From Ramlibacter tataouinensis (GTDB lineage: Bacteria > Pseudomonadota > Gammaproteobacteria > Burkholderiales > Burkholderiaceae_C), in assembly GCA_002427815.1 (NCBI GenBank), contig DIZF01000005.1:1-64000 (forward strand): 64,000 nucleotides of DNA, in the 5' to 3' direction. The position numbers and the translations under genes are program-made. Below the pieces are notes generated by a model that worked only from the letters and a program-made list of their open reading frames with translations, did not search any database and was not told the origin of the DNA. Shown here piece after piece: positions 41,182 to 49,937 of the stretch (the stretch's first letter is position 1; every line of letters begins with the position of its first letter).

Positions 41182-42678
41182 TCAAGCTTCAACCGTGGTC
41201 TCACTGTAGGTGCCGTGCTTTAGCTGAGCATGAGCGTTTTCTGAGCTGGAAATGAGCGATGGGGATCGGAGCTCCTGGGCCGGTTCGACGCGTGCGACCA
41301 GGCCGCCGGCATCGGTGCGGTTGCGCAGCCGGATGCGCAATCCCCAGCGTCGCGCCGCCGCCTGGGCGATCGCCAGACCGAGCCCGCTGCCACGCGCCAT
41401 GCTGCCCGGCACACGGTAGAAACGGTCGAACACGCGGTCCAGGAACTCGGGGGCGATGCCGGGTCCGCTGTCGACCACCTCCACCACGACGACGTCGCCA
41501 TCGCGCAGCAGGCGTACGTCCACCACCCCGCCTTCGGGCGTATAGCGCAGGGCATTCTCGATCAGATTGTCCAGCACGCTGCGCAGGTCCCCGGGGGCGC
41601 AGCGCCACGCGGGGGCCGGCGAGCCTGCGTCAAGGCCATCGACCAGTCCCAGATCGATATGGCGCTGGTCGGCCAGCGCGATCAGGGAAGCGATGCTCTC
41701 GTGCAACTGCGCTCTCACATCCACGACGCTCTCGGCTTCGGTGACCGGCCCCTGCTGCCGCGACATCTTCAGCAACTGCTCCACCAGTCTCTGCGCGCGC
41801 TTGAGCCCCGCTTCGAGCTGCGCAAAACTTTCCGCGCAAGCACCCGGGGGCAGGTCGCCGCGGACGTTTTCCAGCTGCAGCGCCAGCGCCGTGATGGGCG
41901 TGCGCAATTCGTGCGCCGCGTCCTGCACAAAACGCCGCTGGTCGCCGAATGCGTCGCGCAGACGGGTCAGCAGGCTGTTGAACGAGATCACCAGCGGCTG
42001 GATCTCCTGCGGCACGCGCTCCAGCGGCAATTCGGCGATGCTGTGCGCGTCCTGCAGTGCGGCCTGCTTGCCGATGTCCTGGACCGCGGACGACATCGCG
42101 CGCGCGAGTCCCCACAAGATAAGAATGGCCAGCGGCAGCAGGATCAGCACGGGGGCGATGGCCGCGGCGGCACGCTCCGTCGCCAGCTGGCTGCGGAACA
42201 GCCCGCTCTGCAGGACCTGGATCCGTCGGCCGCCCACACCGGCTGGCTCACTGCTGTAGACCCGCCATGGCACGCCGCCGGCTTGCAGATCGGCAAAGCC
42301 TGGCTGCAGCAGCCCCACTTCCAGCCGGGGCCAGGAAGACAGCAGCAGCTTGCCGTCGGCCGAGTACACCTGGGTCACGTAGGCGCCCCAGGTGTGGACG
42401 CGCTCCGATGTTGGTGCGGGCGCCGGCACCAGCTCCTCGTGGGTGGCCATCGCCTGGGCCAGCTGCTGCATCTGGTCGTCCAGGAATTCGTTGACCATCC
42501 GGCTGTAACTCAAATAGGAGAACGCTGCCGATCCCGCGCCGACCAGCAGGAAGAGGGGCACCAGCCACAGGAGCAGGGCGCGCCGCAGGGAGCACATGGC
42601 GCCGGCGGGAAATACATGGAAGATGCGCCGCTGCGCCGGCGAACACATCCAGTTGGCGGGGCTGTGGTGAGCGCTCAT
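41182..42678 (-). CDS. Sensor histidine kinase (QseC/PmrB type)
   Basis: A protein of up to 498 residues: a first membrane segment (about 31-52), a periplasmic sensor region (about 60-170), a second membrane segment (173-193), then a HAMP-like linker, H-box with phosphoacceptor His256 (DAAHELRTP), N-box (LDNLIENALRYTPEGG), and G-boxes (DSGPGIAPEFLDRVFDRFYRV, GSGLGLAIAQAAARRWG). Starts at 42678, 42648 and 42597 are in frame; 42678 overlaps the regulator stop. It phosphorylates the regulator encoded just upstream. The signal is unknown; QseC/PmrB relatives sense cations, peptides or catechol-type signals. Confidence 0.9.
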   Translation of the reverse strand: MSAHHSPANWMCSPAQRRIFHVFPAGAMCSLRRALLLWLVPLFLLVGAGSAAFSYLSYSRMVNEFLDDQMQQLAQAMATHEELVPAPAPTSERVHTWGAYVTQVYSADGKLLLSSWPRLEVGLLQPGFADLQAGGVPWRVYSSEPAGVGGRRIQVLQSGLFRSQLATERAAAAIAPVLILLPLAILILWGLARAMSSAVQDIGKQAALQDAHSIAELPLERVPQEIQPLVISFNSLLTRLRDAFGDQRRFVQDAAHELRTPITALALQLENVRGDLPPGACAESFAQLEAGLKRAQRLVEQLLKMSRQQGPVTEAESVVDVRAQLHESIASLIALADQRHIDLGLVDGLDAGSPAPAWRCAPGDLRSVLDNLIENALRYTPEGGVVDVRLLRDGDVVVVEVVDSGPGIAPEFLDRVFDRFYRVPGSMARGSGLGLAIAQAAARRWGLRIRLRNRTDAGGLVARVEPAQELRSPSLISSSENAHAQLKHGTYSETTVEA

Positions 42679-43397
42679 CGCGGCGGCCCGGATACCGTGG
42701 CTGAGGACGGCCGCGCCGGTTGTGCCGGCTCGCCAGTCGATGGCGCGGCGACGCGCCAGCCCAGCCCCCGCACATTGCGGATCGCATCGGGGCCCAGCTT
42801 GCGCCGCATGCCATGGATCAGCACATCCACTGCGTTGCTGCTGACCTCCTCGCCCCAGCCATAGATCCGGTTCTCGAGCTGGTCGCGCGACAGGATGGCG
42901 CCCGGGCGCTCCAGCAACGCGTGCAGCAGCGCGAATTCGCGCGCGGACAGTTGCGAGCGCTCGCCCTGCACCAGGACCTCGCGGGTGGTCAGGTCCAGCT
43001 GCAGGGCCGCAGTCCCGACCACCGAGTGGGCACTGCCGTCCCGGCGCCGGATCACCGCGCGCATTCTGGCCAGCAGCTCCTGCAGTTCATAGGGTTTGAC
43101 CAGGTAATCGTCGGCTCCGATGTCCAGGCCGGCGACCCGCGCATCCACTCCGTCCCGTGCAGTCAGCACCAGCACCGGAGTGCGGTCGCCCTGGCTGCGC
43201 GCCTGCCGCAGCACCTCGATGCCATCGCGTTTTGGCAGGCCCAGGTCGAGAAGAACGCACGAATAGCCGCCGTCCGCCAGCGCACTTTGCGCCAGCAGGC
43301 CATCCTTGACCCAATCGACGGACCAACCGCTGCCAGCCAGCGCCTGTTTCAGGCTGTGGCCGATCATCTCGTCGTCTTCCACCAGCAGAACGCGCAT
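42675..43397 (-). CDS. Two-component response regulator (OmpR family, QseB/PmrA-like)
   Basis: A 240-residue regulator: receiver domain with Asp7-Asp8-Glu9 acidic pocket, phosphoacceptor Asp51 (VLLDLGLPKRDG) and a YLVKPYE lysine, followed by a winged helix (residues about 130-220, REFALLHALLERPGAILSRDQLENRIYGWGEEVSSNAVDVLIHGMRRKLG). It lies upstream of the kinase gene with a four-base overlap. Its DNA target class binds tandem half-sites with 11-bp period, and such repeats occur at 43448 and 45626. Confidence 0.92.
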   Translation of the reverse strand: MRVLLVEDDEMIGHSLKQALAGSGWSVDWVKDGLLAQSALADGGYSCVLLDLGLPKRDGIEVLRQARSQGDRTPVLVLTARDGVDARVAGLDIGADDYLVKPYELQELLARMRAVIRRRDGSAHSVVGTAALQLDLTTREVLVQGERSQLSAREFALLHALLERPGAILSRDQLENRIYGWGEEVSSNAVDVLIHGMRRKLGPDAIRNVRGLGWRVAAPSTGEPAQPARPSSATVSGPPR

Positions 43398-43753
43398 CGG
43401 ACTCCCACCGCGCCTGTAACGCGAAAGCTCAAGTCTACCTGCGAGAAATTAGCCCGGCATTAGCTCAACATCAACCGGCAGATCGATGCGCATGAACATT
43501 CTCCGGTTCAAGTCAGTTGAATGCGCACAGCCTGAACCTTGCCACTATGGGAAGGCCAACCGGGCGATCGAGTCTTTAACGTCGTGTTTGAGCAAGATCA
43601 ACTCCTGGACATGGATCAGTCCTAGGCTGAGCGCTCCATGAAGTCAGTTCTGATGGGCCAGACCGCGCCGATCCTCGGCGCCGGCATCGGTGCCTGAAAG
43701 ATGGGGCCATGCCACTGCACTGCGACCCTTTCGAGCCCAGCCCTGGCATCCGC
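43398..43753. other. 356-bp intergenic region upstream of the two-component operon
   Basis: No gene of convincing length is seen on either strand. It holds the promoter of the minus-strand regulator gene (with the direct repeats at 43448-43464) and the leader of the plus-strand methyltransferase gene. The methyltransferase frame is open back to 43709, but the residues before 43754 look non-coding. Confidence 0.5.
43448..43464. promoter_or_regulatory. Direct repeat with 11-bp period; candidate autoregulatory site
   Basis: ATTAGC-CCGGC-ATTAGC places two identical hexamers 11 bp apart, 51 bp upstream of the response-regulator start. OmpR-family regulators bind tandem half-sites at this spacing. 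Confidence 0.5.
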
Positions 43754-44221
43754 ATGACCACCACCAACCCGAACCAACAACGTGCCGGCACCGTGCTGGT
43801 GGCCCTGCAATTCGCTCTGATCGCCGCGCTGGCGTGGCTGGCGGCGCCGGCGTTCCTTCAGGGGCACGCCGCCGCAGGGGCCTGGTTGCTTGCGGCTGCA
43901 GGGGGTGTGGTTGGACTTTGGGCGCTGGCCTGCAACCGTCCGGGCAACTTCAACATCCGGCCCACGCCGCGTACGGGTGGTCAACTGGTGCAGCGCGGGC
44001 CCTATCGCTGGATCCGTCATCCGATGTACACGGCGGTCCTTCTGTGCGGCGCGTCCTGTGCCTGGGCCGATGCCTCGTTCCGGGGCTGGCTTGGGGTCGC
44101 GGCGCTGGCGGCTGTGCTGATCGTCAAGGCCAACATCGAGGAACGCTGGATGCTGCTCGCGCATCCCGGTTACGCCGCCTACCGCGCGCGCACCTGGCGT
44201 TTTGCGCCGGGGCTTTTCTGA
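43754..44221 (+). CDS. Isoprenylcysteine carboxyl methyltransferase-family membrane protein
   Basis: A 155-residue protein with four hydrophobic segments. The conserved block GPYRWIRHPMYTAVLLCGA and the C-terminal E-E-R-W-MLLAHPGYAAYRARTWRFAP (IEERWMLLAHPGYAAYRART) are the SAM-binding motif of the ICMT/phospholipid methyltransferase family. The substrate cannot be inferred in bacteria. The ATG at 43754 is preferred over 43709 because the extra residues are not membrane-like. It precedes the glutamine amidotransferase gene by 16 bp. Confidence 0.8.
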   Translation: MTTTNPNQQRAGTVLVALQFALIAALAWLAAPAFLQGHAAAGAWLLAAAGGVVGLWALACNRPGNFNIRPTPRTGGQLVQRGPYRWIRHPMYTAVLLCGASCAWADASFRGWLGVAALAAVLIVKANIEERWMLLAHPGYAAYRARTWRFAPGLF

Positions 44222-44237
44222 CGGGGCAGGAAGAATC

Positions 44238-45035
44238 ATGTGTGAACTGTTCGCGATGTCGGCGCGCCACCCCGGCACCGTGACGCTGTCACTCGAAGAG
44301 TTTTCGCGCCGCGGCGGACTGTCCGGGCCCCACAAGGATGGCTGGGGCATCGTCTGGTACGAGGACGGCGACGTGCGGCTGCTCAAGGAGTCCTCGCCGG
44401 CGGCGGGCAGTGCCTGCGTGCGTTTTGTGCAGGAGCATCCCATTCGCAGCTCGCTCGTCATCAGTCACATCCGCAAGGCGACGCAAGGAAAGGTCGCGAC
44501 CCGAAACTGCCAGCCGTTCATTCGTGAACTCGGTGGCACGTGGCACAGCTTCGCGCACAACGGTGACCTGAGCGGGCTGGCAGCCGACAGCCGGTTTCGC
44601 GCCGGCGCTTGCCGTCCGGTCGGCGAGACCGATTCCGAGCAGGCGTTCTGTGCGCTGCTGGAAAGGTTGCGGCCGCTCTGGCATGCCGGGTGCCCCAGCA
44701 TGCCGGCGCGCCTTGAAGTCATCACGCGTTTTGCCGGGGAACTGCGCGAGCTGGGCCCGGCGAACTTTCTCTACAACGACGGTGACACGCTGTTCGCCCA
44801 CGGACACCGGCGGTACCAGGCCGATGGGACGATTCGTCCACCGGGACTCTGGCGTCTTGCCCGCCACTGCGACGCCGGCGGCGAGCTGAACGCCGAAGGA
44901 CTGACCATCGACGCGCAGGGCGAACAGGAGGTTTTGCTGCTGGCCAGCGTTCCGCTGAGCAGTGAGGCCTGGCTGCCGCTGGCCGAGGGTTGCGTGCTGG
45001 CGGTTCGTCAGGGGCGTCTGCTTGCGTCCGGGTGA
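44238..45035 (+). CDS. Class II glutamine amidotransferase
   Basis: A 265-residue Ntn-hydrolase: nucleophile Cys2 exposed after Met removal (MCELFAMSARHP), then GPHKDGWGIVWYEDGD, HIRKATQGKVATRNCQPF and FAHNGDLSGL. These are the YafJ-type stand-alone amidotransferase motifs. It should hydrolyse glutamine, but no synthase partner is encoded nearby, so the acceptor is unknown. The ATG at 44238 follows AGGAAG at 44228 and is required for Cys2. Confidence 0.9.
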   Translation: MCELFAMSARHPGTVTLSLEEFSRRGGLSGPHKDGWGIVWYEDGDVRLLKESSPAAGSACVRFVQEHPIRSSLVISHIRKATQGKVATRNCQPFIRELGGTWHSFAHNGDLSGLAADSRFRAGACRPVGETDSEQAFCALLERLRPLWHAGCPSMPARLEVITRFAGELRELGPANFLYNDGDTLFAHGHRRYQADGTIRPPGLWRLARHCDAGGELNAEGLTIDAQGEQEVLLLASVPLSSEAWLPLAEGCVLAVRQGRLLASG

Positions 45036-45045
45036 GCCCAGGCAA

Positions 45046-45516
45046 TCACCACTTCGGCATCCTTGGTTCAGGGGCGGCTGTCCGTCGCAAGTAGCGCAGC
45101 AGCAACATGGCCGCCGAAACGCTGAAGGCGGCAGTTCCGACGGGGTTGGTCGAGATCAGGCTGCCGAGTTGCTGCAACGCATCCGGACTGACCTGCTCGA
45201 CAAAACGCGCCAGCTCGAAGATCTGTTCATTCGAGTAACGCCCGGCATCCTCGAGCATGACCCATGCCCCGCGGTCACCGCCCCGGTGCAGGAAAACGGC
45301 AAAGGCCCCTGAGGCGACCGCAACCAGGCCCAGGGGGCTGAGCGGTCGCAACAGACAGGCAAGCATCCCGACTCGCAGCGGCGTACTCGCCCCCGCATAC
45401 AGCCGGGAGACCAATCGAGCCGCCAGCGGACGGGCCTGGCGATTCGCCGTGGCCGGCGTTGTTGCACCTTGACGCAACACCTCGGCGTCGAGTGCTTCAT
45501 CGAACTCGTCTGACAT
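45046..45516 (-). CDS. Hypothetical membrane protein
   Basis: A 156-residue protein that I do not recognise. An acidic start (MSDEFDEALDAEVLRQ) is followed by a basic linker, one hydrophobic hairpin (about residues 60-80, LACLLRPLSPLGLVAVASGAFAVFL), an amphipathic stretch and a C-terminal hydrophobic segment (about 125-145). The ATG at 45516 follows GGAGAAAG. A CTTAAG direct repeat lies 110 bp upstream, suggesting control by the two-component system. Confidence 0.65.
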   Translation of the reverse strand: MSDEFDEALDAEVLRQGATTPATANRQARPLAARLVSRLYAGASTPLRVGMLACLLRPLSPLGLVAVASGAFAVFLHRGGDRGAWVMLEDAGRYSNEQIFELARFVEQVSPDALQQLGSLISTNPVGTAAFSVSAAMLLLRYLRRTAAPEPRMPKW

Positions 45517-45625
45517 CAGACTTTCTCCAGTGATCGCCGTTGGCGGCAAGGTTCGTCAGCGTCAACCCGGCTCCCTCGCCCATGCGCTGCTCCGTCAGGT
45601 GATGGAATCAGTGTCGGGACCCTGG

Positions 45626-45642
45626 CTTAAGCGGTTCTTAAG
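45626..45642. promoter_or_regulatory. PmrA/QseB-type box
   Basis: CTTAAG-CGGTT-CTTAAG fits the reported PmrA/QseB consensus of two YTTAAK half-sites separated by 5 bp (11-bp period). It lies 110 bp upstream of the minus-strand membrane-protein gene and 74 bp beyond the 3' end of the acyl-CoA ligase gene. Confidence 0.6.
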
Positions 45643-45716
45643 CGGCCGGCCGGCGCCAGGAGATGACGTCAGTCACGCCCGCAGCGGCGTGAGCTGGGAA
45701 GGGACCACATGGCCAG

Positions 45717-47282
45717 TCAGGTTACGGTCTTGAAATAGTCGCCGTATTCGCTGCGCAGCACATTCTTCTGCAGTTTGCCCGTTGCGGTCATGGGCAGTTG
45801 CTGCATGAAGATGACCGCCTTGGGGATCTCATGTCGGCCCAGCCGGGTCTTGCAAAAATCGATCAGTTCTTGCGCAGTGGTGCTTTCACCCGGTTTGAGC
45901 ACGACAAAGGCAGTGATCGCCTCACCCCAGTGGGCATGAGGCAGGCCCACGACCACCACATTGGCGATCTTTGGATGGCCCAACAGGGTGGTTTCCACGG
46001 TGATGGACGCCACATTCTCGCCCCCCGACTTGATCATGTCCTTCTTCCGGTCCACAAAGACGACCAGCCCATCGGCGTCCATGTAGCAAAGATCGCCGGT
46101 GTGGTGCCAGCCAAATTTGCTGGCCTCGGCGGTGGCTTCGGGGTTCTTGTAGTATTCCATCATCACGTTGGGTCCACGCACCACCAGTTCGCCGGTCTGA
46201 CCCTGTGCCAACAGCTGGCCGTTGTCATCCATGATCGCCATGTCATCGATCATTGACGGGCTGCCCCAATACGGTCCGGGCTTGGACAATTGATACTCGG
46301 GCTTGAAGCAGGTCGATGCCGGGTAGGTCTCGGTCTGGCCGCTGGCCAAGGCAAAGTTGGGGCAAATTTCCTGGGTGAGGCGCATCAGTGTGGCCCGGTC
46401 CATCGGCTGCATTGCATACAGGCAATAGCGCAAGGACGATAGATCGAACTCCTTGCGCCTGGGATGATCGAGCACAGCCCGGAACATCATGGGCAAGAGA
46501 AAGATCCAGCTCAATTTGTGCTCACCCACGGCACGCATGAAGGCTTCCGCCTCGAAGCGCCGCATGATGACAACAGTGGCGCCACGGTGAAGGAAAGATG
46601 CCACCAACGAGTGCTGTGCACAATGAAAAATGGGCATCACAGCAGCGGTCACATCATCCCGTCTGACGTCCATTTCGATGATGTTGGCCAGTGTGGAGAC
46701 GTACACGCCGAGGTGGCTGATGGCCACCCCTTTTTGCCGCGCCGTGGTTCCGCTGGTGTACATGATCTGCGCGATATCGCGCTCGTGGATGTCGACCACC
46801 GGCTCGGTGTCGGATTGGCCTTGAAGTGCCCCGGTAAATGATTCGCCCGCGGCAGCTGGCATGCCAGCTGCCTGAATGACGAGAATGCGGGGGCAAACCG
46901 CCTCGATGTCGGCACGCGATCGCACCAGCAGTTCGTCGTCGGCCACCACCAGCTTGGCCTCGACGTGGTTCAGGATGTACTGCAACTGCTCCCCCACCAG
47001 CAATACATTGATGGGCACCCACACCATGCCGGCTTTGGCAAGGCCATAGGAGACGATCAGGAGTTCGCTGGTGTTGAGGCACAGCGTGGCAACCGCATCG
47101 CCTTTCTTCAAGCCCAGTCCGATCAGGTAATTGGCAAATCGATTGCAGTGCGTGTCCAGCTCCCGGTAGGTCAGGCGCCGATCGCCCTCTATCAGCGCGA
47201 CCTTGTCAGGCTGGCGCGCCGCGGTGCGGCGCAGGGAGTCGCCAATGGCGACACGGTTGATGATTGAAGTGACGTGTGACAT
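45717..47282 (-). CDS. AMP-dependent acyl-CoA ligase, CaiC-like
   Basis: A 521-residue adenylating enzyme. The P-loop is IMYTSGTTARQKGV (residues 173-186), a variant of TSGTTGxPKG, closest to crotonobetaine/carnitine-CoA ligases. Other motifs are GQTETYPAS, YMDADGLVVFVDRKKDMIKSGGENV and the C-terminal catalytic lysine in TATGKLQKN. It activates a carboxylic acid as acyl-AMP, then acyl-CoA. It starts at 47282 after GAGGAAC. The gene reads noticeably less GC-rich than its neighbours and stands alone, which may indicate later acquisition. Confidence 0.88.
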   Translation of the reverse strand: MSHVTSIINRVAIGDSLRRTAARQPDKVALIEGDRRLTYRELDTHCNRFANYLIGLGLKKGDAVATLCLNTSELLIVSYGLAKAGMVWVPINVLLVGEQLQYILNHVEAKLVVADDELLVRSRADIEAVCPRILVIQAAGMPAAAGESFTGALQGQSDTEPVVDIHERDIAQIMYTSGTTARQKGVAISHLGVYVSTLANIIEMDVRRDDVTAAVMPIFHCAQHSLVASFLHRGATVVIMRRFEAEAFMRAVGEHKLSWIFLLPMMFRAVLDHPRRKEFDLSSLRYCLYAMQPMDRATLMRLTQEICPNFALASGQTETYPASTCFKPEYQLSKPGPYWGSPSMIDDMAIMDDNGQLLAQGQTGELVVRGPNVMMEYYKNPEATAEASKFGWHHTGDLCYMDADGLVVFVDRKKDMIKSGGENVASITVETTLLGHPKIANVVVVGLPHAHWGEAITAFVVLKPGESTTAQELIDFCKTRLGRHEIPKAVIFMQQLPMTATGKLQKNVLRSEYGDYFKTVT

Positions 47283-47475
47283 GTCTGTTCCTCGAAACAC
47301 TCTTCGCAGCGAAATGGCGGGGCGCCATTGCCATCACGCTGGCAGCCTGCCAATTGAGCATTGTGGACGAAGATTTGAACCTCGACCGGGCAATCGACCC
47401 GCGCGCAGCGTCCTGGTCATGACCTTGCGGCGGGTGGTGGATAATCCTGTCATGCCTGGGTTTGCTCCCGGGCAT

Positions 47476-47556
47476 CTGCTAGGGGTGTCGACCCGGAAAG
47501 TCGACTGAGAAAATACCCTTTGAACCTGAACTGGGTCGTGCCAGCGTAGGGAAGCG
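47476..47556 (+). ncRNA. TPP riboswitch (THI box)
   Basis: Conserved elements occur in the correct order: GGGGTG (47482-47487), CTGAGA (47505-47510), ACCCTTTGAACCTGA (47515-47529), CTGGGT and GCCAGCGTAGGGAAGC (ending about 47555). The element sits 57 bp upstream of thiM and is expected to shut down thiM-thiE when thiamine pyrophosphate is abundant, most simply by hiding the ribosome site at 47595. Confidence 0.95.
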
Positions 47557-47612
47557 ACAGCCCGTTGTGGCGCCTCTGCCCGTGCCGACCTCTTGAGAGA
47601 GGATTTGTCGTC

Positions 47613-48446
47613 ATGAGCCAGACCCGATTCGATGCAACGGCCCTGTGGGCCGACCTGGAGGCCGTCCGTGAGCGCGCGCCGCTGGTGCACAGCATCACCA
47701 ATCTTGTGGTGATGAATTTCAACGCCAACGCCTTGCTGGCAATCGGTGCCTCGCCGGTGATGGCGCATGCCCACGAGGAGGTCCGCGACATGGTCCGCAT
47801 CGCCCAGGCCCTCGTGCTCAATATCGGCACGCTGGAGCCGGGCTGGGTCCGCGCCATGCAAATGGCCCTGCAAGCCGCGCTCGCTCGCGGCATACCGGTC
47901 GTGCTGGACCCGGTGGGCGCCGGCGCCACGCCCTATCGCAATACGGCGCTGAAGGAGCTGATCGCAACCGGAGCCCCTTCGGTCGTGCGCGGTAATGCAT
48001 CCGAGATCATGAGCGTGGCCGGCCTGGCTGCGACGACGCGCGGCGTCGACAGCGCCGCCTCGTCGAGCCAGGCCGTGGACGCCGCCGGCGCGCTGGCACG
48101 CAAGCTGGGGGCGGTCGTCTGCGTGAGTGGGGCCGACGATCATGTCGTCGATGCGTCCGGGCGTTGGGCCACGCTGTCCAACGGGCACCCGTGGATGACG
48201 CGGGTCACCGGCGTCGGCTGCTCGGCCAGCGCCCTGGTGGGCGCCTTCGCCGCCGTGCAGCCCGACGCCTGGCGCGCCACGGTGGCGGCAATGGCCTGCC
48301 TGGGCGTGGTCGGCGAAATGGCGGTCGAGCGGACGCAGGCGGCGGGTGCGGGCGTGGGACGGCTGCAAATCGAACTGCTCGACGGTCTGCAACTGCTCGA
48401 CCGCGAGTCTTTCGCGGCACGCCTCAGGATGGTCGTCCATGCCTGA
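47613..48446 (+). CDS. thiM: Hydroxyethylthiazole kinase
   Basis: A 277-residue ThiM. Motifs: PLVHSITNLVVMNFNANALLAIGASPVM (residues 23-50), LDPVGAGATPYR, RGNASEIMSVAG and the catalytic cysteine at Cys203 in RVTGVGCSASALVGAF. It phosphorylates 4-methyl-5-hydroxyethylthiazole with ATP for thiamine salvage. The ATG at 47613 follows GAGAGAGG (47595-47602). It lies behind the TPP riboswitch and overlaps thiE by 8 bp. Confidence 0.95.
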   Translation: MSQTRFDATALWADLEAVRERAPLVHSITNLVVMNFNANALLAIGASPVMAHAHEEVRDMVRIAQALVLNIGTLEPGWVRAMQMALQAALARGIPVVLDPVGAGATPYRNTALKELIATGAPSVVRGNASEIMSVAGLAATTRGVDSAASSSQAVDAAGALARKLGAVVCVSGADDHVVDASGRWATLSNGHPWMTRVTGVGCSASALVGAFAAVQPDAWRATVAAMACLGVVGEMAVERTQAAGAGVGRLQIELLDGLQLLDRESFAARLRMVVHA

Positions 48447-49095
48447 GCGGAAGATGGGGCGTGACCCGCTCGCGCTCCTGTGCCTGTGCCTCGTGACCGA
48501 CAGCGCGCTGTGCGGCGAACGCGGCGTGCTTGCAGTGGTCGAGGCGGCGGTGCGAGGCGAGGTCAGCTGCGTGCAGTTGCGCGAGAAGTCGCTGGACACC
48601 CGCGCTTTCGTCGAGCGCGCGCGCGCGCTCAAGGCCTGGCTCGCGCCGCGTGGGGTGCCGCTCATCATCAACGACCGGCTCGACGTGGCGCTGGCCTGCG
48701 GCGCCGACGGCGTGCATGTCGGACAGAACGACATGACGGCCGAGGACGTGCGCCGCTTCATGCCGCATGCATTGATCGGACTGTCGCTGGAATCGGTGGC
48801 GCAGGTGGCCGCCGCGGAGCTTGCACCGGTGGATTACTACGGAGTCAGCCCGGTGTTCGCCACGGCGACCAAACATGACGCCGCGCCCGCGTTGGGACTG
48901 GACGGCCTGCGGGCCATCCGGGCGTGCACCCGACGTCCGCTGGTTGCCATTGGCGGCATCCACGCCGAGAACGCCGCCGCCGTCATGGGCGCGGGGGCCG
49001 ACGGCCTGGCCGTGGTCAGCGCGCTGTGCGCCGCGGATGACCCAGCCGAGGCGGCACGGCTGCTGCGTGCTCAGATACGGATCCACGGCGCTTGA
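48439..49095 (+). CDS. thiE: Thiamine-phosphate synthase
   Basis: A 218-residue TIM-barrel enzyme: LCLVTDSALCGERGVL, CVQLREKSLDTRAF, LIINDRLDVALACGADGVHVGQNDM, DYYGVSPVFATATKHDAAPALGLDGL and VAIGGIHAENAAAVMGAGADGLAVVSAL, all standard ThiE motifs. It joins hydroxymethylpyrimidine pyrophosphate to the thiazole phosphate made by ThiM. The ATG at 48439 overlaps thiM; ATG at 48454 is an alternative. The pyrimidine kinase thiD is not in the window. Confidence 0.95.
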   Translation: MPERKMGRDPLALLCLCLVTDSALCGERGVLAVVEAAVRGEVSCVQLREKSLDTRAFVERARALKAWLAPRGVPLIINDRLDVALACGADGVHVGQNDMTAEDVRRFMPHALIGLSLESVAQVAAAELAPVDYYGVSPVFATATKHDAAPALGLDGLRAIRACTRRPLVAIGGIHAENAAAVMGAGADGLAVVSALCAADDPAEAARLLRAQIRIHGA

Positions 49096-49147
49096 GAGGT
49101 GTGGACGCGAGAATCGAAGGGCCTTCCACATCGCGGCGGGAAGAAGG

Positions 49148-49792
49148 CTAACCGAGCATCGCGAAGCGTGCGGCCCGCACGTGGCAGCTCATGGCGTCAC
49201 GCGCCCATGAGCTGTCGCGTGCGCGGAAGGCATCGATCAATTCGCGGTGGTGGTGAAAGCTGCGCTGCAACTGGCCTTCGCTGTAGCGCCCGAACGTCTG
49301 CTGCACGACCGGCGCCTCGATCGCATTGGTCAGCATGTTCACCATCCGCGGGCTGCCGCTGGCCTGCGCGATCACCAGGTGGAAGTCGCGATTGAGCGTT
49401 GCGATCCGTGCCAGATTGTTCCGGCCCAGATCGGCCCCTCGTTCCTCGATCTGTGCCTGCAGAATGGTGAGCCGTTCGAGTTGCACGGCCGAAATGCCGC
49501 GGGCGGCAGCGGCCGCAACCTCGGATTCCAGCAGCGCGCGCACATCGAACAGCTCGCCGATCTCCTGGGCCGTGTACGTGCCGACAAAAGTCCCGTAGTT
49601 GCGCTGGAATCGCAGGAAGCCGTCGCCGACGAGCCGCCGCATCGCCTCGCGCACCGGCGTTCTCGAGGTCCCCAGCGCATCCGCGATCTGCCACTCTGTC
49701 AGGCGCGTCCCGGCCGCGAAGTCCCCCGCGATGACACGCTCCCGCACATACGAATACGCCTGGTCGGCAGCGCTCCCCGGTTTCTGGTCCAT
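49148..49792 (-). CDS. GntR/FCD-family transcriptional regulator
   Basis: A 214-residue regulator. HTH at about 10-70 (AYSYVRERVIAGDFAAGTRLTEWQIADALGTSRTPVREAMRRLVGDG), then an FCD domain with LNRDFHLVIAQASGSPRM and FHHHRELIDAFRARD. The ATG at 49792 follows AGGAG. It is divergent from the ABC/lyase/hydratase operon, with two copies of TTGTGCACAA in the shared region. Confidence 0.9.
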   Translation of the reverse strand: MDQKPGSAADQAYSYVRERVIAGDFAAGTRLTEWQIADALGTSRTPVREAMRRLVGDGFLRFQRNYGTFVGTYTAQEIGELFDVRALLESEVAAAAARGISAVQLERLTILQAQIEERGADLGRNNLARIATLNRDFHLVIAQASGSPRMVNMLTNAIEAPVVQQTFGRYSEGQLQRSFHHHRELIDAFRARDSSWARDAMSCHVRAARFAMLG

Positions 49793-49851
49793 GCAGCCAC
49801 TCCTAGCAACACTGCGCCCTTCTGCCTGGGGCCCGCAGCGTTCGTCCATCA

Positions 49852-49861
49852 TTGTGCACAA
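49852..49861. promoter_or_regulatory. Candidate GntR operator, proximal copy
   Basis: TTGTGCACAA is a perfect 10-bp palindrome, 60 bp upstream of the minus-strand GntR start. A second copy lies 86 bp away at 49938. Confidence 0.65.
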
Positions 49862-49937
49862 CCGGCGCGCGGTCAATCGTATTAGTCGGGGGTAATCCCG
49901 AGTGCCGACGGTGCGGACGAGACGCTACATTTTCCCA

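Noticed and set aside
47361..47384. On the minus strand a 5-bp stem with loop TTCAAAT looks like a tRNA T-arm.
   Set aside because: No matching acceptor 5' strand, D-arm or anticodon arm is found upstream, and no CCA follows. A tRNA fragment is possible but unsupported.
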